DNA of 42,477 nucleotides, taken from positions 1 through 42,477 of the forward strand of contig CANPWA010000024.1 in assembly GCA_947581865.1 (NCBI GenBank), written 5' to 3'. The notes below the pieces were generated by a model that did not search any database, had not been told where the DNA came from, and saw only the letters and a list, made by a program, of their open reading frames with translations. The stretch comes from an uncultured Acetatifactor sp. Its GTDB lineage: Bacteria > Bacillota > Clostridia > Lachnospirales > Lachnospiraceae. Positions 34,754 to 42,477 of this stretch are shown here, in pieces. Numbering within the stretch: position 1 is the first letter of the stretch; the number at the start of each line of letters is the position of its first letter. A program made the translations under genes and the position numbers.

Positions 34754-35593
34754 ATGAAAGTAGGTATTATCGGCGCGGGAACCATGGGTTCCGGGATCGC
34801 ACAGGCATTTGCCATGACCGACGGTTATGAGGTGTGCCTCTGTGACATCAAACAGGAGTTTGCCGACGGCGGAAAGGCGAAGATCTTAAAGAACCTGAAT
34901 TTTCTGGTAGGCAAGGAGAAGATCACGCAGGAGAAGGCGGATGAGATCGCTGCCAGAATCATGACGGGCTTAAAGGATATCTGTACCGACTGCGATCTGG
35001 TGATCGAGGTCGCTCCCGAGAACATGCAGCTCAAGAAGGAGACTTTCAAGGAGCTTCAGGCGATCGTGAAGCCGGACTGCATTTTTGCCACCAACACGTC
35101 GTCCCTCTCCATCACGGAGATCGGCGCGGGGCTCGACAGACCCATGATCGGTATGCACTTCTTCAACCCTGCCGACAGGATGAAACTGGTGGAGGTCATC
35201 GCGGGCGAGAATACCCCCGCGGAGCTGGTGGAGAAGATCAAGGACATTTCTGCGCAGATCGGCAAGACTCCCGTTGAGGTGAAGGAGGCTCCCGGTTTTG
35301 TGGTCAACCGCATCCTGATCCCCATGATCAATGAGGCCATCGGCATCTATGCCGACGGGATCGCCAGCGTGGCCGATATTGACGAGGCCATGAAGCTGGG
35401 CGCTTCCCATCCTATGGGACCTTTGGCGCTGGGCGACCTGGTGGGTCTTGACATCGTACTCGCCATCATGGAGGTGCTGCAGAACGAGACCGGAGATCCC
35501 AAGTACCGCCCTCATCCCCTGCTGCGCAAGATGGTCCGCGCCGGCAAGCTGGGACGCAAGACCGGAAAGGGTTTCTACGACTACAGCAAATAG
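34754..35593 (+). CDS. hbd: 3-hydroxybutyryl-CoA dehydrogenase
   Basis: Reduces acetoacetyl-CoA to 3-hydroxybutyryl-CoA with NAD(P)H. The 279-residue protein has the Rossmann motif GAGTMG (7-12), NTSSLS with Ser117, and the catalytic His135 in [16 protein letters not shown] with Glu147. The C-terminal all-helical dimer domain ends in [12 protein letters not shown], typical. AAGGAGG precedes the ATG. It lies between crt and bcd. Confidence 0.97.
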   Translation: MKVGIIGAGTMGSGIAQAFAMTDGYEVCLCDIKQEFADGGKAKILKNLNFLVGKEKITQEKADEIAARIMTGLKDICTDCDLVIEVAPENMQLKKETFKELQAIVKPDCIFATNTSSLSITEIGAGLDRPMIGMHFFNPADRMKLVEVIAGENTPAELVEKIKDISAQIGKTPVEVKEAPGFVVNRILIPMINEAIGIYADGIASVADIDEAMKLGASHPMGPLALGDLVGLDIVLAIMEVLQNETGDPKYRPHPLLRKMVRAGKLGRKTGKGFYDYSK

Positions 35594-35644
35594 GAACGCA
35601 GTCTCTGCGGAATAGTGAATAACAAGAAATAAAGGAGAAATATC

Positions 35645-36814
35645 ATGGATTTTACTTTGGACAAGAAACATGAAATGGCGCGCTCCCTGTTCAGGGAGTT
35701 TGCGGAGAAGGAAGTAAAGCCCCTGGCGCAGGAGGTCGATGAGACGGAGGAATTTCCCCGTGCGACCGTGGAGAAGATGGCGAAGGCAGGCTTTATGGGG
35801 ATCCCCATCCCCAAGGAATACGGCGGACAGGGCTGTGACATCCTGACCTACGCGATGTGCGTGGAGGAGCTTTCCAAAGTGTGCGGCACCACAGGCGTTA
35901 TCGTATCCGCCCACACTTCCCTGTGCTGCGACCCCATCCTCACCTTCGGCACGGAGGAGCAGAAGCAGAAATATCTGCCCGATCTGGCAAGCGGCAGGAG
36001 GATCGGCGCTTTCGGACTGACCGAGCCCGGCGCCGGGACGGACGCCCAGGGACAGCAGACCAAGGCGGTCCTGGACGGCGACGAGTGGGTGATCAACGGC
36101 TCCAAGATCTTCATCACCAACGGCAAGGAGGCGGAGGTCTATGTGATCTTTGCCGTGACCGGGATGATCGAGAAGAAACCCGGCAAATTTGTGAAAGAGA
36201 TCACCGCGTTTATTGTGGAAAAGGGAACTCCCGGCTTCACCTTCGGCACAAAGGAGAAGAAGATGGGGATCCGCGGTTCCTCCACCTATGAGCTGATCTT
36301 CACGGACTGCCGTGTGCCCAGGGAAAATATGCTTGGCAAACAGGGACAGGGCTTCAAGATCGCCATGCACACGCTGGACGGCGGACGCATCGGTATTGCC
36401 GCCCAGGCATTGGGCATCGGCGAGGGCGCGCTGGAGAGGACCATTGCCTACACCAAGGAGAGAAAACAGTTCGGCAGGGCGATCGCCGCGCAGCAGAACA
36501 CTCAGTTCCAGCTGGCAGATATGGCTACCAAGGCACAGGCGGCGCAGTTCCTTGTATATAAGGCAGCCTGCACCAAGGATCAGTACACCCAGGATCACAA
36601 GACTTCCTACGGCGTGGAGGCGGCCATGGCGAAACTCTATGCCGCTGAGATGGCGATGGAAGTGACCACCAAGGCGGTCCAGCTCCACGGCGGCTACGGC
36701 TACACCAGAGAATATGATGTGGAGCGCATGATGCGCGATGCCAAGATCACCGAGATCTACGAGGGTACCTCCGAAGTACAGAGAATGGTGATTTCCGCGG
36801 CGCTGCTCAAATAG
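35645..36814 (+). CDS. bcd: Butyryl-CoA dehydrogenase (acyl-CoA dehydrogenase family)
   Basis: FAD enzyme that reduces crotonyl-CoA to butyryl-CoA. It is 389 residues. Family motifs: GAFGLTEPGAGTDAQGQQT, HTLDGGRIGIAAQALGI, QLHGGYGYTREYDVERMMRDAKI and YEGTSEVQRM with the catalytic base Glu373. With EtfAB encoded next to it, it can form the Bcd-EtfAB complex that couples this step to ferredoxin reduction by electron bifurcation (established for Clostridium relatives). AAGGAG lies before the ATG. Confidence 0.96.
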   Translation: MDFTLDKKHEMARSLFREFAEKEVKPLAQEVDETEEFPRATVEKMAKAGFMGIPIPKEYGGQGCDILTYAMCVEELSKVCGTTGVIVSAHTSLCCDPILTFGTEEQKQKYLPDLASGRRIGAFGLTEPGAGTDAQGQQTKAVLDGDEWVINGSKIFITNGKEAEVYVIFAVTGMIEKKPGKFVKEITAFIVEKGTPGFTFGTKEKKMGIRGSSTYELIFTDCRVPRENMLGKQGQGFKIAMHTLDGGRIGIAAQALGIGEGALERTIAYTKERKQFGRAIAAQQNTQFQLADMATKAQAAQFLVYKAACTKDQYTQDHKTSYGVEAAMAKLYAAEMAMEVTTKAVQLHGGYGYTREYDVERMMRDAKITEIYEGTSEVQRMVISAALLK

Positions 36815-36857
36815 ACTGCCGGATCAAGAAGAAAATAAAACAAGGAGTGAAAATACA

Positions 36858-37640
36858 ATGAAAATCGTTGTTTGTATTAAGCAGGTTCCCGATACCAAGG
36901 GCGGTGTAAAGTTCAATCCTGACGGCACCCTGGACAGAGCCGCTATGATGACCATTATGAATCCCGATGACAAGGCAGGGCTGGAGGCCGCGCTGAGACT
37001 GAAGGATGAGTACGGCGCAGAGGTGACCGTGCTGACCATGGGGCTTCCCAAGGCGGAGGATGTATTGCGCGAGGCGCTGGCTATGGGCGCGGACAAGGGC
37101 GTGCTGGTCACCGACCGGGTGCTGGGCGGCGCGGATACCTGGGCAACCTCCCAGACACTGGCAGGAGCGCTGCGCAACATGGATTATGATCTGATCATCA
37201 CCGGACGCCAGGCGATCGACGGAGACACCGCGCAGGTGGGGCCTCAGATTTCCGAGCATCTGAATATCCCCGTGATCTCCTACGCCCAGAATCTGAAAGT
37301 GGAAGGGGACAGCGTGATCGTGGAGCGTCAGTTTGACGACAGATATCATGTGCTGAAGGCAAAGATGCCCTGCCTGGTGACGGCGCTGGCAGAGTTGAAC
37401 GAGCCCCGCTATATGACTCCCGGCGGGATCTTTGATGCGTTTGACGCCGAGATCACCGTATGGGGCAGAGCGGACTTAAAAGACGTGGAGGATTCCAACT
37501 TAGGGCTGAAGGGATCTCCCACCCAGATCGCGAAGGCGTCCGACAAGGTCCGCAAGGGCGCGGGTGAGAAGGTGAATCTGGATCCCGCGGAGTCCGTTGA
37601 CTACATTGTCGGCAAGTTAAAAGAGAAGCATGTTATCTAG
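36858..37640 (+). CDS. etfB: Electron transfer flavoprotein beta subunit
   Basis: Carries AMP or a second FAD in the heterodimer that feeds electrons to Bcd. It is 260 residues and starts MKIVVCIKQVPDTK, the classical EtfB N-terminus. It includes ITGRQAIDGDTAQVGPQ and the C-terminal recognition part. AAGGAG lies before the ATG. It is followed by etfA after 12 bases. Confidence 0.97.
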   Translation: MKIVVCIKQVPDTKGGVKFNPDGTLDRAAMMTIMNPDDKAGLEAALRLKDEYGAEVTVLTMGLPKAEDVLREALAMGADKGVLVTDRVLGGADTWATSQTLAGALRNMDYDLIITGRQAIDGDTAQVGPQISEHLNIPVISYAQNLKVEGDSVIVERQFDDRYHVLKAKMPCLVTALAELNEPRYMTPGGIFDAFDAEITVWGRADLKDVEDSNLGLKGSPTQIAKASDKVRKGAGEKVNLDPAESVDYIVGKLKEKHVI

Positions 37641-37652
37641 GAGGAAAATACG

Positions 37653-38696
37653 ATGAATTTAGAAGAATATAAAGGCGTATATGTCTTCGCGCAGCAGGTG
37701 GACAACGTGATCAACAGCATCGCTTTTGAGCTGATCGGCAAGGGAAAGGATCTGGCGGACGCTCTTGGCACGGATGTGACTGCTGTGCTGGTGGGAAGCG
37801 GCGTGAAGGGGCTGGCTGACGAGCTGGCAGAGTACGGTGCGGACAGGGTGATCGTGATCGACGACCCCGAGCTGAAAGAGTACAGGACCGAGCCCTATGC
37901 CCATGCGCTGGCTTCCGTGATCGAGAAATACAAACCCGAGATCTTTCTGGTGGGCGCGACGGCCATCGGCCGCGACTTGGGACCCCGCGTATCTGCCCGT
38001 ATCCACACCGGGCTGACCGCGGACTGCACCCAGCTGGAGATCGGGGATTTCCCCATGAATCCCGTTCCCGGCAAGGAGCAGAAACACAATCAGCTTTTGA
38101 TGACCCGCCCCGCTTTCGGCGGCAATACCATCGCCACGATCGCCTGCCCGGATTTCCGGCCCCAGATGGCGACCGTGCGCCCCGGCGTTATGCAGAAACG
38201 CGAGAGAAAGCCCGGAGTGAAGGCAAATGTGGAGGAGTTCAATCCCGGATTTACTCCCGACCATAAATATGTGGAGATCCTGGAGATCGTAAAAGCGGTG
38301 AGCGATACCGTGGACATCATGGACGCCAAGATCCTGGTATCCGGCGGGCGCGGCGTGGGCAGCGCGGAGAACTTCAAGCTTCTGGAGGATCTGGCAGAAG
38401 TGATCGGCGGCACGGTGAGCTGTTCCCGCGCGGTGGTGGACGCGGGATGGAAGCCCAAGGATCTGCAGGTGGGCCAGACCGGCAAGACGGTCCGCCCCAA
38501 TGTGTACTTTGCCATCGGGATCTCCGGAGCCATCCAGCACCTTGCGGGCATGGAGGAATCCGATCTGATCATCGCCATCAACAAGGACGAGGGCGCGCCC
38601 ATCTTCGATGTGGCTGATTACGGCATCGTGGGCGATCTGAACAAGATCCTTCCCGCCCTGACCGAGAAGCTGAAGGCAGAGATCGCCGCAAAGTAA
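37653..38696 (+). CDS. etfA: Electron transfer flavoprotein alpha subunit
   Basis: FAD-binding partner of EtfB. The 347-residue protein has the alpha domain (VYVFAQQVDNVINSIAFELIG) and, from about residue 225, the FAD domain: SGGRGVGSAENFKLLEDLA, SRAVVDAGW, QVGQTGKTVRPNVYFAIGISGAIQHLAGM and IFDVADYGIVGD. These are the conserved flavin contacts. It is the last gene of the operon; a terminator follows within 60 bases. No final butyrate-forming gene (but or buk) is in the window. Confidence 0.97.
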   Translation: MNLEEYKGVYVFAQQVDNVINSIAFELIGKGKDLADALGTDVTAVLVGSGVKGLADELAEYGADRVIVIDDPELKEYRTEPYAHALASVIEKYKPEIFLVGATAIGRDLGPRVSARIHTGLTADCTQLEIGDFPMNPVPGKEQKHNQLLMTRPAFGGNTIATIACPDFRPQMATVRPGVMQKRERKPGVKANVEEFNPGFTPDHKYVEILEIVKAVSDTVDIMDAKILVSGGRGVGSAENFKLLEDLAEVIGGTVSCSRAVVDAGWKPKDLQVGQTGKTVRPNVYFAIGISGAIQHLAGMEESDLIIAINKDEGAPIFDVADYGIVGDLNKILPALTEKLKAEIAAK

Positions 38697-38722
38697 TTTG
38701 GTGATCGGAAAAGTTTACAAAG

Positions 38723-38752
38723 CAAAAATGAGGATTACAAAAATGAGGATTA
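38723..38752 (+). repeat. Perfect 15-base tandem duplication after etfA
   Basis: CAAAAATGAGGATTA occurs twice without a gap (38723-38737, 38738-38752), directly before the terminator stem. Confidence 0.9.
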
Positions 38753-38786
38753 ACTCCGCATGGCGCATGCCGTGCGGAGTTTTTTG
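38752..38786 (+). terminator. Terminator of the butyryl-CoA operon
   Basis: AACTCCGCATGGC (38752-38764) pairs with GCCGTGCGGAGTT (38769-38781) with one G-U pair over a GCAT loop, followed by TTTTTT. Confidence 0.93.
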
Positions 38787-38827
38787 TGGCTCCGTTTTGA
38801 CAAAAACGGTTCAGACGTTAAACCAAA

Positions 38828-39253
38828 ATGGACAGCCGGTTAGAAACCGCAGATGGAATATACGATTTTATGTCTCTGGATACCTGCAGCCGAACGTCGC
38901 TGGAGGATTTTGATCATGCAGTTTTAAAAGAAGAGGAGATTCAGCGTATTTTGGCATGGAGGGAAGAACACTGTGGCGATGGAGACTATTTGATCATCCT
39001 CATGCACCATCAGCCGGAGGTGCTCCGCAATCCGGAGCTTTTAGACAGATTACAGGGAAAAGCGGATCTGATGCTCATCGGTCATTTGCATTCGGATCAT
39101 ACGCGCGGTTTTTGCTTCCGGGGGATATGCCAGGTAAATGGCATGGCGGTGACACCGCACCAGCCGGAGATTCCCATGGGGATCCAGATTGTCTGTATGG
39201 ACCGTGGAAACACGACCAAAATAATCCGGCGCCGTTTGACGTCTGAAACTTGA
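38828..39253 (+). pseudogene. Metallophosphoesterase, N-terminally truncated
   Basis: Keeps the C-terminal half of a calcineurin-type phosphoesterase: ILMHHQPE and LIGHLHSDHTRGF, the last two metal-binding His motifs. The N-terminal motifs (DxH, GDxxD, GNHD) are absent, and the segment starts 42 bases after a terminator. It therefore looks like a remnant fused by deletion to the end of the etf operon. The remaining 141-residue frame is open but unlikely to bind two metals. Confidence 0.7.
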
Positions 39254-39270
39254 AATGACGGCGGTTTTTT
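39230..39270 (+). terminator. Possible terminator of the phosphoesterase remnant
   Basis: CGCCGT (39230-39235) pairs with ACGGCG (39258-39263), 22-base loop, then TTTTTT to 39270. The stem is short and the loop long, so the call is moderate. Confidence 0.5.
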
Positions 39271-39332
39271 GTTACAATAAATTGTACGGATAAGGCAATT
39301 TATTTCAAACAACATGGACGAGGTGGGAGCGA

Positions 39333-39545
39333 ATGTTGAAGAACAACATAGAAGTCGATGTAAAGGTCAAGTGCATAGAAGCAGAAACCACGCAGGTGAA
39401 ACTGGCCGAAGATGTGGGGACTACCCCGTCCTATGTGAATCGGCTGATAAAGAAAAGCGAAAATATCGTCAATAGGACGTTCATACAGATGCTCGAATCC
39501 CTGGGGTACGACATCGAACTGACCTATGTGAAACGTGAGAACTGA
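39333..39545 (+). CDS. Small helix-turn-helix (XRE-like) protein
   Basis: A 70-residue protein with GAGGTGGGAG before ATG 39333. TQVKLAEDVGTTPSYVNRLIKKSENIVNRTF (residues 20-50) reads as a helix-turn-helix of the XRE class, and LGYDIELTYVKR is the usual end of this small family. It is intact and probably a DNA-binding regulator, but nothing shows its target. It sits 16 bases before the broken nitrilase gene. Confidence 0.7.
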   Translation: MLKNNIEVDVKVKCIEAETTQVKLAEDVGTTPSYVNRLIKKSENIVNRTFIQMLESLGYDIELTYVKREN

Positions 39546-39561
39546 TCGAGGTGGATTGTAA

Positions 39562-40277
39562 ATGAAATTAAGAATTGCATTGCTCCAGCTTCTTCCGGGA
39601 GACAGCTTAGAGAAGCAATTTCAAATTGGAAAAGAAGCCATACAAAAGTTCAGCAGACTTGCCGCAGAATTGCAGATGGCTATCGGTATCACTTTTCTCG
39701 AACGACATGATCCGAAGCCACTGAACTCTATTATACTTTTCGACCGATCCGGCAAAGAGGTATTGCATTATGCCAAGGTATATACCTGTGCTTTCGATAT
39801 GGAAAAATGTTATCACCTGGCGAAAACTTCTTTGTCGCAGATTTGAATATCGGAAGGGGCAGCGTGAAAATTGGTTCCATGATTTGCTTTGACAGAGAAT
39901 TTCCCGAAAGTGCGAGAATTCTGATGCTCAAAGGTGCGGAAGTAATTCTTGCTCCGAATGCCTGCCCGATGGAAATAAACCGCCTTTCAGCACTTCGTAC
40001 CAGAGCCTATGAGAATATGCTTGCCGTTGCCACTTGCAATTATCCTGATGGGCAGCCTGACTGTAACGGGCATTCTACTGTTTTTGATGGCATCGCATGG
40101 CTGCGTGATGAACCCGGAGTGCGTGATATGTGCATCCTGGAAGCGCCGAGTGAAGAAGGAATCTATATAGCCGATATCGATCTTGATTTGTTGCGGGAAT
40201 ATCGTGCGAACGAGGTGATGGGGAGCAAATACCGCCATCCGAAAAAATATGAAAGTTTAGTTTCAGATCAGAAATAA
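39562..40277 (+). pseudogene. Carbon-nitrogen hydrolase (nitrilase family), deleted and frameshifted
   Basis: The first frame (39562-39846) starts MKLRIALLQLLPGDS as a normal family N-terminus. The part that should hold the catalytic Glu (GADI.LFPE type) is missing: KEAIQK runs directly into FSRLAAELQMAIGITFLE. The catalytic Lys (HYAKVYTC) is present. A one-base loss in an A-run near 39805-39809 shifts the frame; the rest continues as LSPGENFFVADL with the catalytic Cys in GSMICFDREFPES and ends at 40277. Two independent lesions mark it as a pseudogene. Confidence 0.85.
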
Positions 40278-40318
40278 GTTATTCGTGAACTCCATAAGGA
40301 CGAGGTTGGCTTATTAAA

Positions 40319-40471
40319 GTGCTGAAATGGCAGGGATATGAACGGGCGTCCCTGGCAGTGCAGAAAGAGAACTATGCCGTGAAAATGTATAAGAATGTCG
40401 GATTCAAGAAAAAGAGAATATGGTTGCTCTTTTGCAGGCAAACACAGCCTATGAACTTAATGAATCGATAG
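40319..40471 (+). pseudogene. GNAT acetyltransferase C-terminal fragment
   Basis: A start-less frame with GYERASLAVQKENYAVKMYKNVGFK (to about 40411), the conserved last part of GNAT acetyltransferases (acetyl-CoA and final strand). The N-terminal two thirds are absent. After GFK the frame runs on in unrelated sequence to a TAG at 40471. Confidence 0.7.
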
Positions 40472-40668
40472 GCAGTTGTTCAGCTAATGTACATATATTT
40501 ATCGGGCAGAAGGAAAATAAGGGCATAAAGAATTCTGCCTTGCAGGTTCAAAAGATGATTCCTGACGCGGAAATTAACATTCTGCCGGATTTGTATCACG
40601 GGGAGTTTTCTCTGAATCATGCAGATGATTATGTAAAAGCTGTGGAAAGAATTCTGAATGGAGAATAA
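40420..40668 (+). pseudogene. Alpha/beta hydrolase C-terminal fragment
   Basis: Frame of 82 codons whose last two thirds resemble the end of an alpha/beta hydrolase: VHIFIGQKENKGIKNSALQVQ, then LPDLYHGEFSLNHADDYVKA with the catalytic His. The nucleophile Ser region and everything before it are missing. It overlaps the GNAT scrap, so two deletions have met here. It stops two bases before the next gene. Confidence 0.6.
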
Positions 40669-40670
40669 AG

Positions 40671-41282
40671 ATGATATTAGAGACTGAAAGACTTATCCTG
40701 CGCCGTTGGGAAGAAAGCGATGCAGAGGATTTATACGAATATGCCAGTGATCCCGATGTAGGACCGATTGCCGGATGGCCTGCACATCAGAGTTTAGATG
40801 AAAGTCGGGATGTGATAAAAAATGTCTTCAACGGCAAAGAGGCTTATGCTGTCTGCCTGAAAGAAGACGGAAAGGCTATCGGCGCAATCGAACTGATGCT
40901 GAAAGGGCATACTGATATGACCGACAGGGATGATGAATGCGAGATGGGCTACTGGCTCGGAAAACCGTTCTGGGGTCGGGGCATCATGCCGGAAGCTGCC
41001 AGGGAAATGCTCCGCCATGCCTTTGAGGATATCGGCATGACGAAGGTCTGGTGCGGCTACTATGAAGGCAACACGAAGTCAAAGCGGGTTCAGGAAAAGG
41101 TCGGCTTTAAGTTTCAGTGGACTACCGAGGGTGTTGATGTTCCGCGGATGCGCGAGAAACGTACAGGTCATGTAAATGCCATGACGAAGGAAGAATGGCA
41201 ATGCTATGCTGATGAAAATAGAATAACCCCATTATTAAATCCGGTGGATTGCAACGGTGGAACTTCCCTTTTAAATCTTTAG
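40671..41282 (+). CDS. GNAT-family N-acetyltransferase (RimJ/RimL-like)
   Basis: Transfers acetyl from acetyl-CoA to an amine, such as a protein N-terminus or small molecule. The 203-residue protein starts ETERLILRRWEESDAEDLYEYA, the RimJ/L-type beginning. It has MGYWLGKPFWGRGIMPEAAREMLRHAFE, the acetyl-CoA motif, and NTKSKRVQEKVGFKFQWT. The last ~20 residues (NRITPLLNPVDCNGGTSLLNL) do not look like the family and may come from a fused remnant downstream. ATG 40671 has GGAG just before it. Confidence 0.82.
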   Translation: MILETERLILRRWEESDAEDLYEYASDPDVGPIAGWPAHQSLDESRDVIKNVFNGKEAYAVCLKEDGKAIGAIELMLKGHTDMTDRDDECEMGYWLGKPFWGRGIMPEAAREMLRHAFEDIGMTKVWCGYYEGNTKSKRVQEKVGFKFQWTTEGVDVPRMREKRTGHVNAMTKEEWQCYADENRITPLLNPVDCNGGTSLLNL

Positions 41283-41548
41283 AAATTGCAAAATTATATT
41301 TGCGTACCGCTGATTATAGCTGTAAAAAGCCCTGCGGTATTTATGAAATCAAAAGTTCAGGCGGTAGAAATTCATATTAAATCTTCGCGGATATCGAGGA
41401 TTTGAAAATATATCTGAAAAAGAACAAGGGAAAGACGTGTGAGAGCATGAAGCCTGTTTTCGTTTCCGAAGGATACACAGAATATGAAAACACGCAGGTA
41501 AGGAAATTGACTTTTGACGAGGCAGAGAGATATATGTCAGAACGATAG
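41282..41548 (+). pseudogene. Unrecognised open frame interrupted by an in-frame stop
   Basis: One frame reads LYLRTADYSCKKPCGIYEIK up to TAA 41378-41380 and continues in the same frame as IFADIEDLKIYLKKNKGK… to TAG 41546-41548 (FDEAERYMSER). The two halves together look like one small protein with a point or indel lesion; no good start codon is seen and I do not recognise the family. Confidence 0.4.
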
Positions 41549-41623
41549 ATTCCGGTTTCACAAGGAGAACGCTATGTACGCACAGGCAGCCTTAAAATTC
41601 CCCATATCTCTCAAAGGAGAAAC

Positions 41624-42034
41624 ATGAAAAATAACACGATCAATACGCGAATGGATCTGTCGGATTTTCCGGCGTTGATAGGCGCGTTTGCTTTTGGCCC
41701 CGTTTCGGGACTCCTTATTGAACTTGTAAAAAACGCCCTGCAGCTTCTCACTACTTCGACTGGCGGCGTTGGTGAGCTGGCGAACTTTATCATGGGCGGC
41801 TCTTTTGCCGTGACCGCAGGACTGATATATAATTGCCATAAGACAAAGAAAACCGCCGTGATCGCTTCGTTTGGTGAGTTTATTCCATTTATCAAAACGA
41901 AGCTGGATGTGGTACTGTATAACGCCTTCCCGTTTAATCTGTTAAAGGGATTAGTTATCGGCGGTTTTACTATGCTGCTCTATAAACATCTCAGTCCGAT
42001 CCTGAAAGGCGTGAAAGGAGATCATACAAGATGA
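41624..42034 (+). pseudogene. ECF-transporter S component (RibU-like), truncated
   Basis: Riboflavin-type substrate-binding membrane proteins are about 190-200 residues with six helices; this frame has 136. LSDFPALIGAFAFGPVSGLLIELVKN and TSTGGVGELANFIMGGSFAVTAGLIYN match the central helices, and NAFPFNLLKGLVIGGFTMLLYKHLSPILK matches the end. The first helix region and a stretch near residue 80-95 are missing. AAGGAG precedes the ATG. It is probably not functional, although the frame is open and ends overlapping the next gene. Confidence 0.65.
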
Positions 42035-42477
42035 ATACAATGGATTATTTGAGATACGTTGTCGAAACGATCCATACCACTGTCGTGGCGACCGTGGATG
42101 ATAACGGGCTGCCTGTTACCGCCGCTATCGATATGATGGATTATGACGAAAACAGCCTATATTTTCTGACCGCAAAGGGCAAAGGCTTTTATGACCGCCT
42201 TATTCGTCGCGGTGCGATTGCGCTGACAGGTATCCACGGCACAGACACGATGTCATGCGTTGCCGTGTCTATTCGTGGAAAGGTGCGGGAGCTTGGCAGC
42301 GCCCCACTGTCCCGGCTCTTTGAGAAAAATCCGTACATGAGCGAAATCTATCCCACCGCCGAAAGCCAGACTGCCCTTACCGTGCTTCAAATATATGAGG
42401 GAAACGGCGAGTGGTTCGACCTCTCCAAAAAGCCGATCGAACGGGCTGCCTTTACTTTTGGGGGCGGAACAGAAGCG
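42031..42477 (+). CDS. Pyridoxamine 5'-phosphate oxidase-like flavoprotein (partial)
   Basis: FMN-binding split-barrel protein; 149 codons are present and the frame runs off the window end. TVVATVDDNGLPVTAAIDMMDYDENSLYFLTAKGKGFYDRL is the usual first half, and SCVAVSIRGKVRELG the next strands. Related proteins often carry a C-terminal 4Fe-4S ferredoxin domain, which would lie beyond 42477. The ATG overlaps the stop of the previous frame (ATGA), with AAAGGAG upstream. The substrate is unknown. Confidence 0.8.
   Translation, partial: MNTMDYLRYVVETIHTTVVATVDDNGLPVTAAIDMMDYDENSLYFLTAKGKGFYDRLIRRGAIALTGIHGTDTMSCVAVSIRGKVRELGSAPLSRLFEKNPYMSEIYPTAESQTALTVLQIYEGNGEWFDLSKKPIERAAFTFGGGTEA

Noticed and set aside
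34970..36688. A 572-codon minus-strand frame opposite hbd and bcd
   Set aside because: Histidine- and leucine-rich shadow translation of two clear enzymes.

Overview
The window looks like chromosome of an anaerobic, spore-forming, butyrate-producing Firmicute, most likely a Lachnospiraceae-type Clostridium relative. The evidence is the spoIIA operon (spoIIAA, spoIIAB, sigF), a valS T-box leader, a complete thl-crt-hbd-bcd-etfB-etfA butyryl-CoA operon, strong GGAGG ribosome sites and sigma-A type promoters. All assignments are from reading motifs by eye; nothing was searched against a database.

Layout. 1-10211 is a complete type II-A CRISPR-Cas locus: cas9, cas1, cas2 and csn2 on one transcript with overlapping genes, a 74-base leader ending in ATTTGAG, and an array of 62 repeats and 61 spacers. 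The tracrRNA is not visible and probably lies just before position 1. 10304-11244 holds an M24-type peptidase and a YjbR-like C-terminal scrap. 11241-15989 is the T-box-controlled valS, then folC and a 49-residue protein. 16003-20421 has a zinc-ribbon/TPR membrane protein, the spoIIA operon and a membrane-anchored GH25 muramidase. 20456-25669 holds a thioesterase (minus), a TPR-nucleotidyltransferase-DUF4125 fusion, a small protein, an SDR oxidoreductase (minus) and a thioredoxin reductase. 25650-28637 is an orphan three-gene module around a VirD4/TraG-like ATPase with an altered Walker A. 28826-32516 has an SH3-NlpC/P60 hydrolase, a cluster of DnaA-box sequences, hpf and an M23 peptidase. 32661-38696 is the butyrate operon. 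38786-42477 is a gene graveyard: truncated or frameshifted remnants of a phosphoesterase, nitrilase, acetyltransferase, alpha/beta hydrolase and ECF transporter, between a few intact small genes.

How the genes work together. The CRISPR locus records repeated contact with related phages: several spacer pairs hit the same protospacer but differ mainly at third codon positions, and others overlap on opposite strands. The sigF operon runs the forespore programme. GH25, NlpC/P60 and M23 are wall-remodelling enzymes. The six-gene operon turns two acetyl-CoA into butyryl-CoA, with EtfAB able to couple Bcd to electron bifurcation. The best candidate for an undescribed system is the module at 25650-28637: a conjugation-type coupling ATPase without any other transfer gene, placed between two proteins I do not recognise, the first of them frameshifted.
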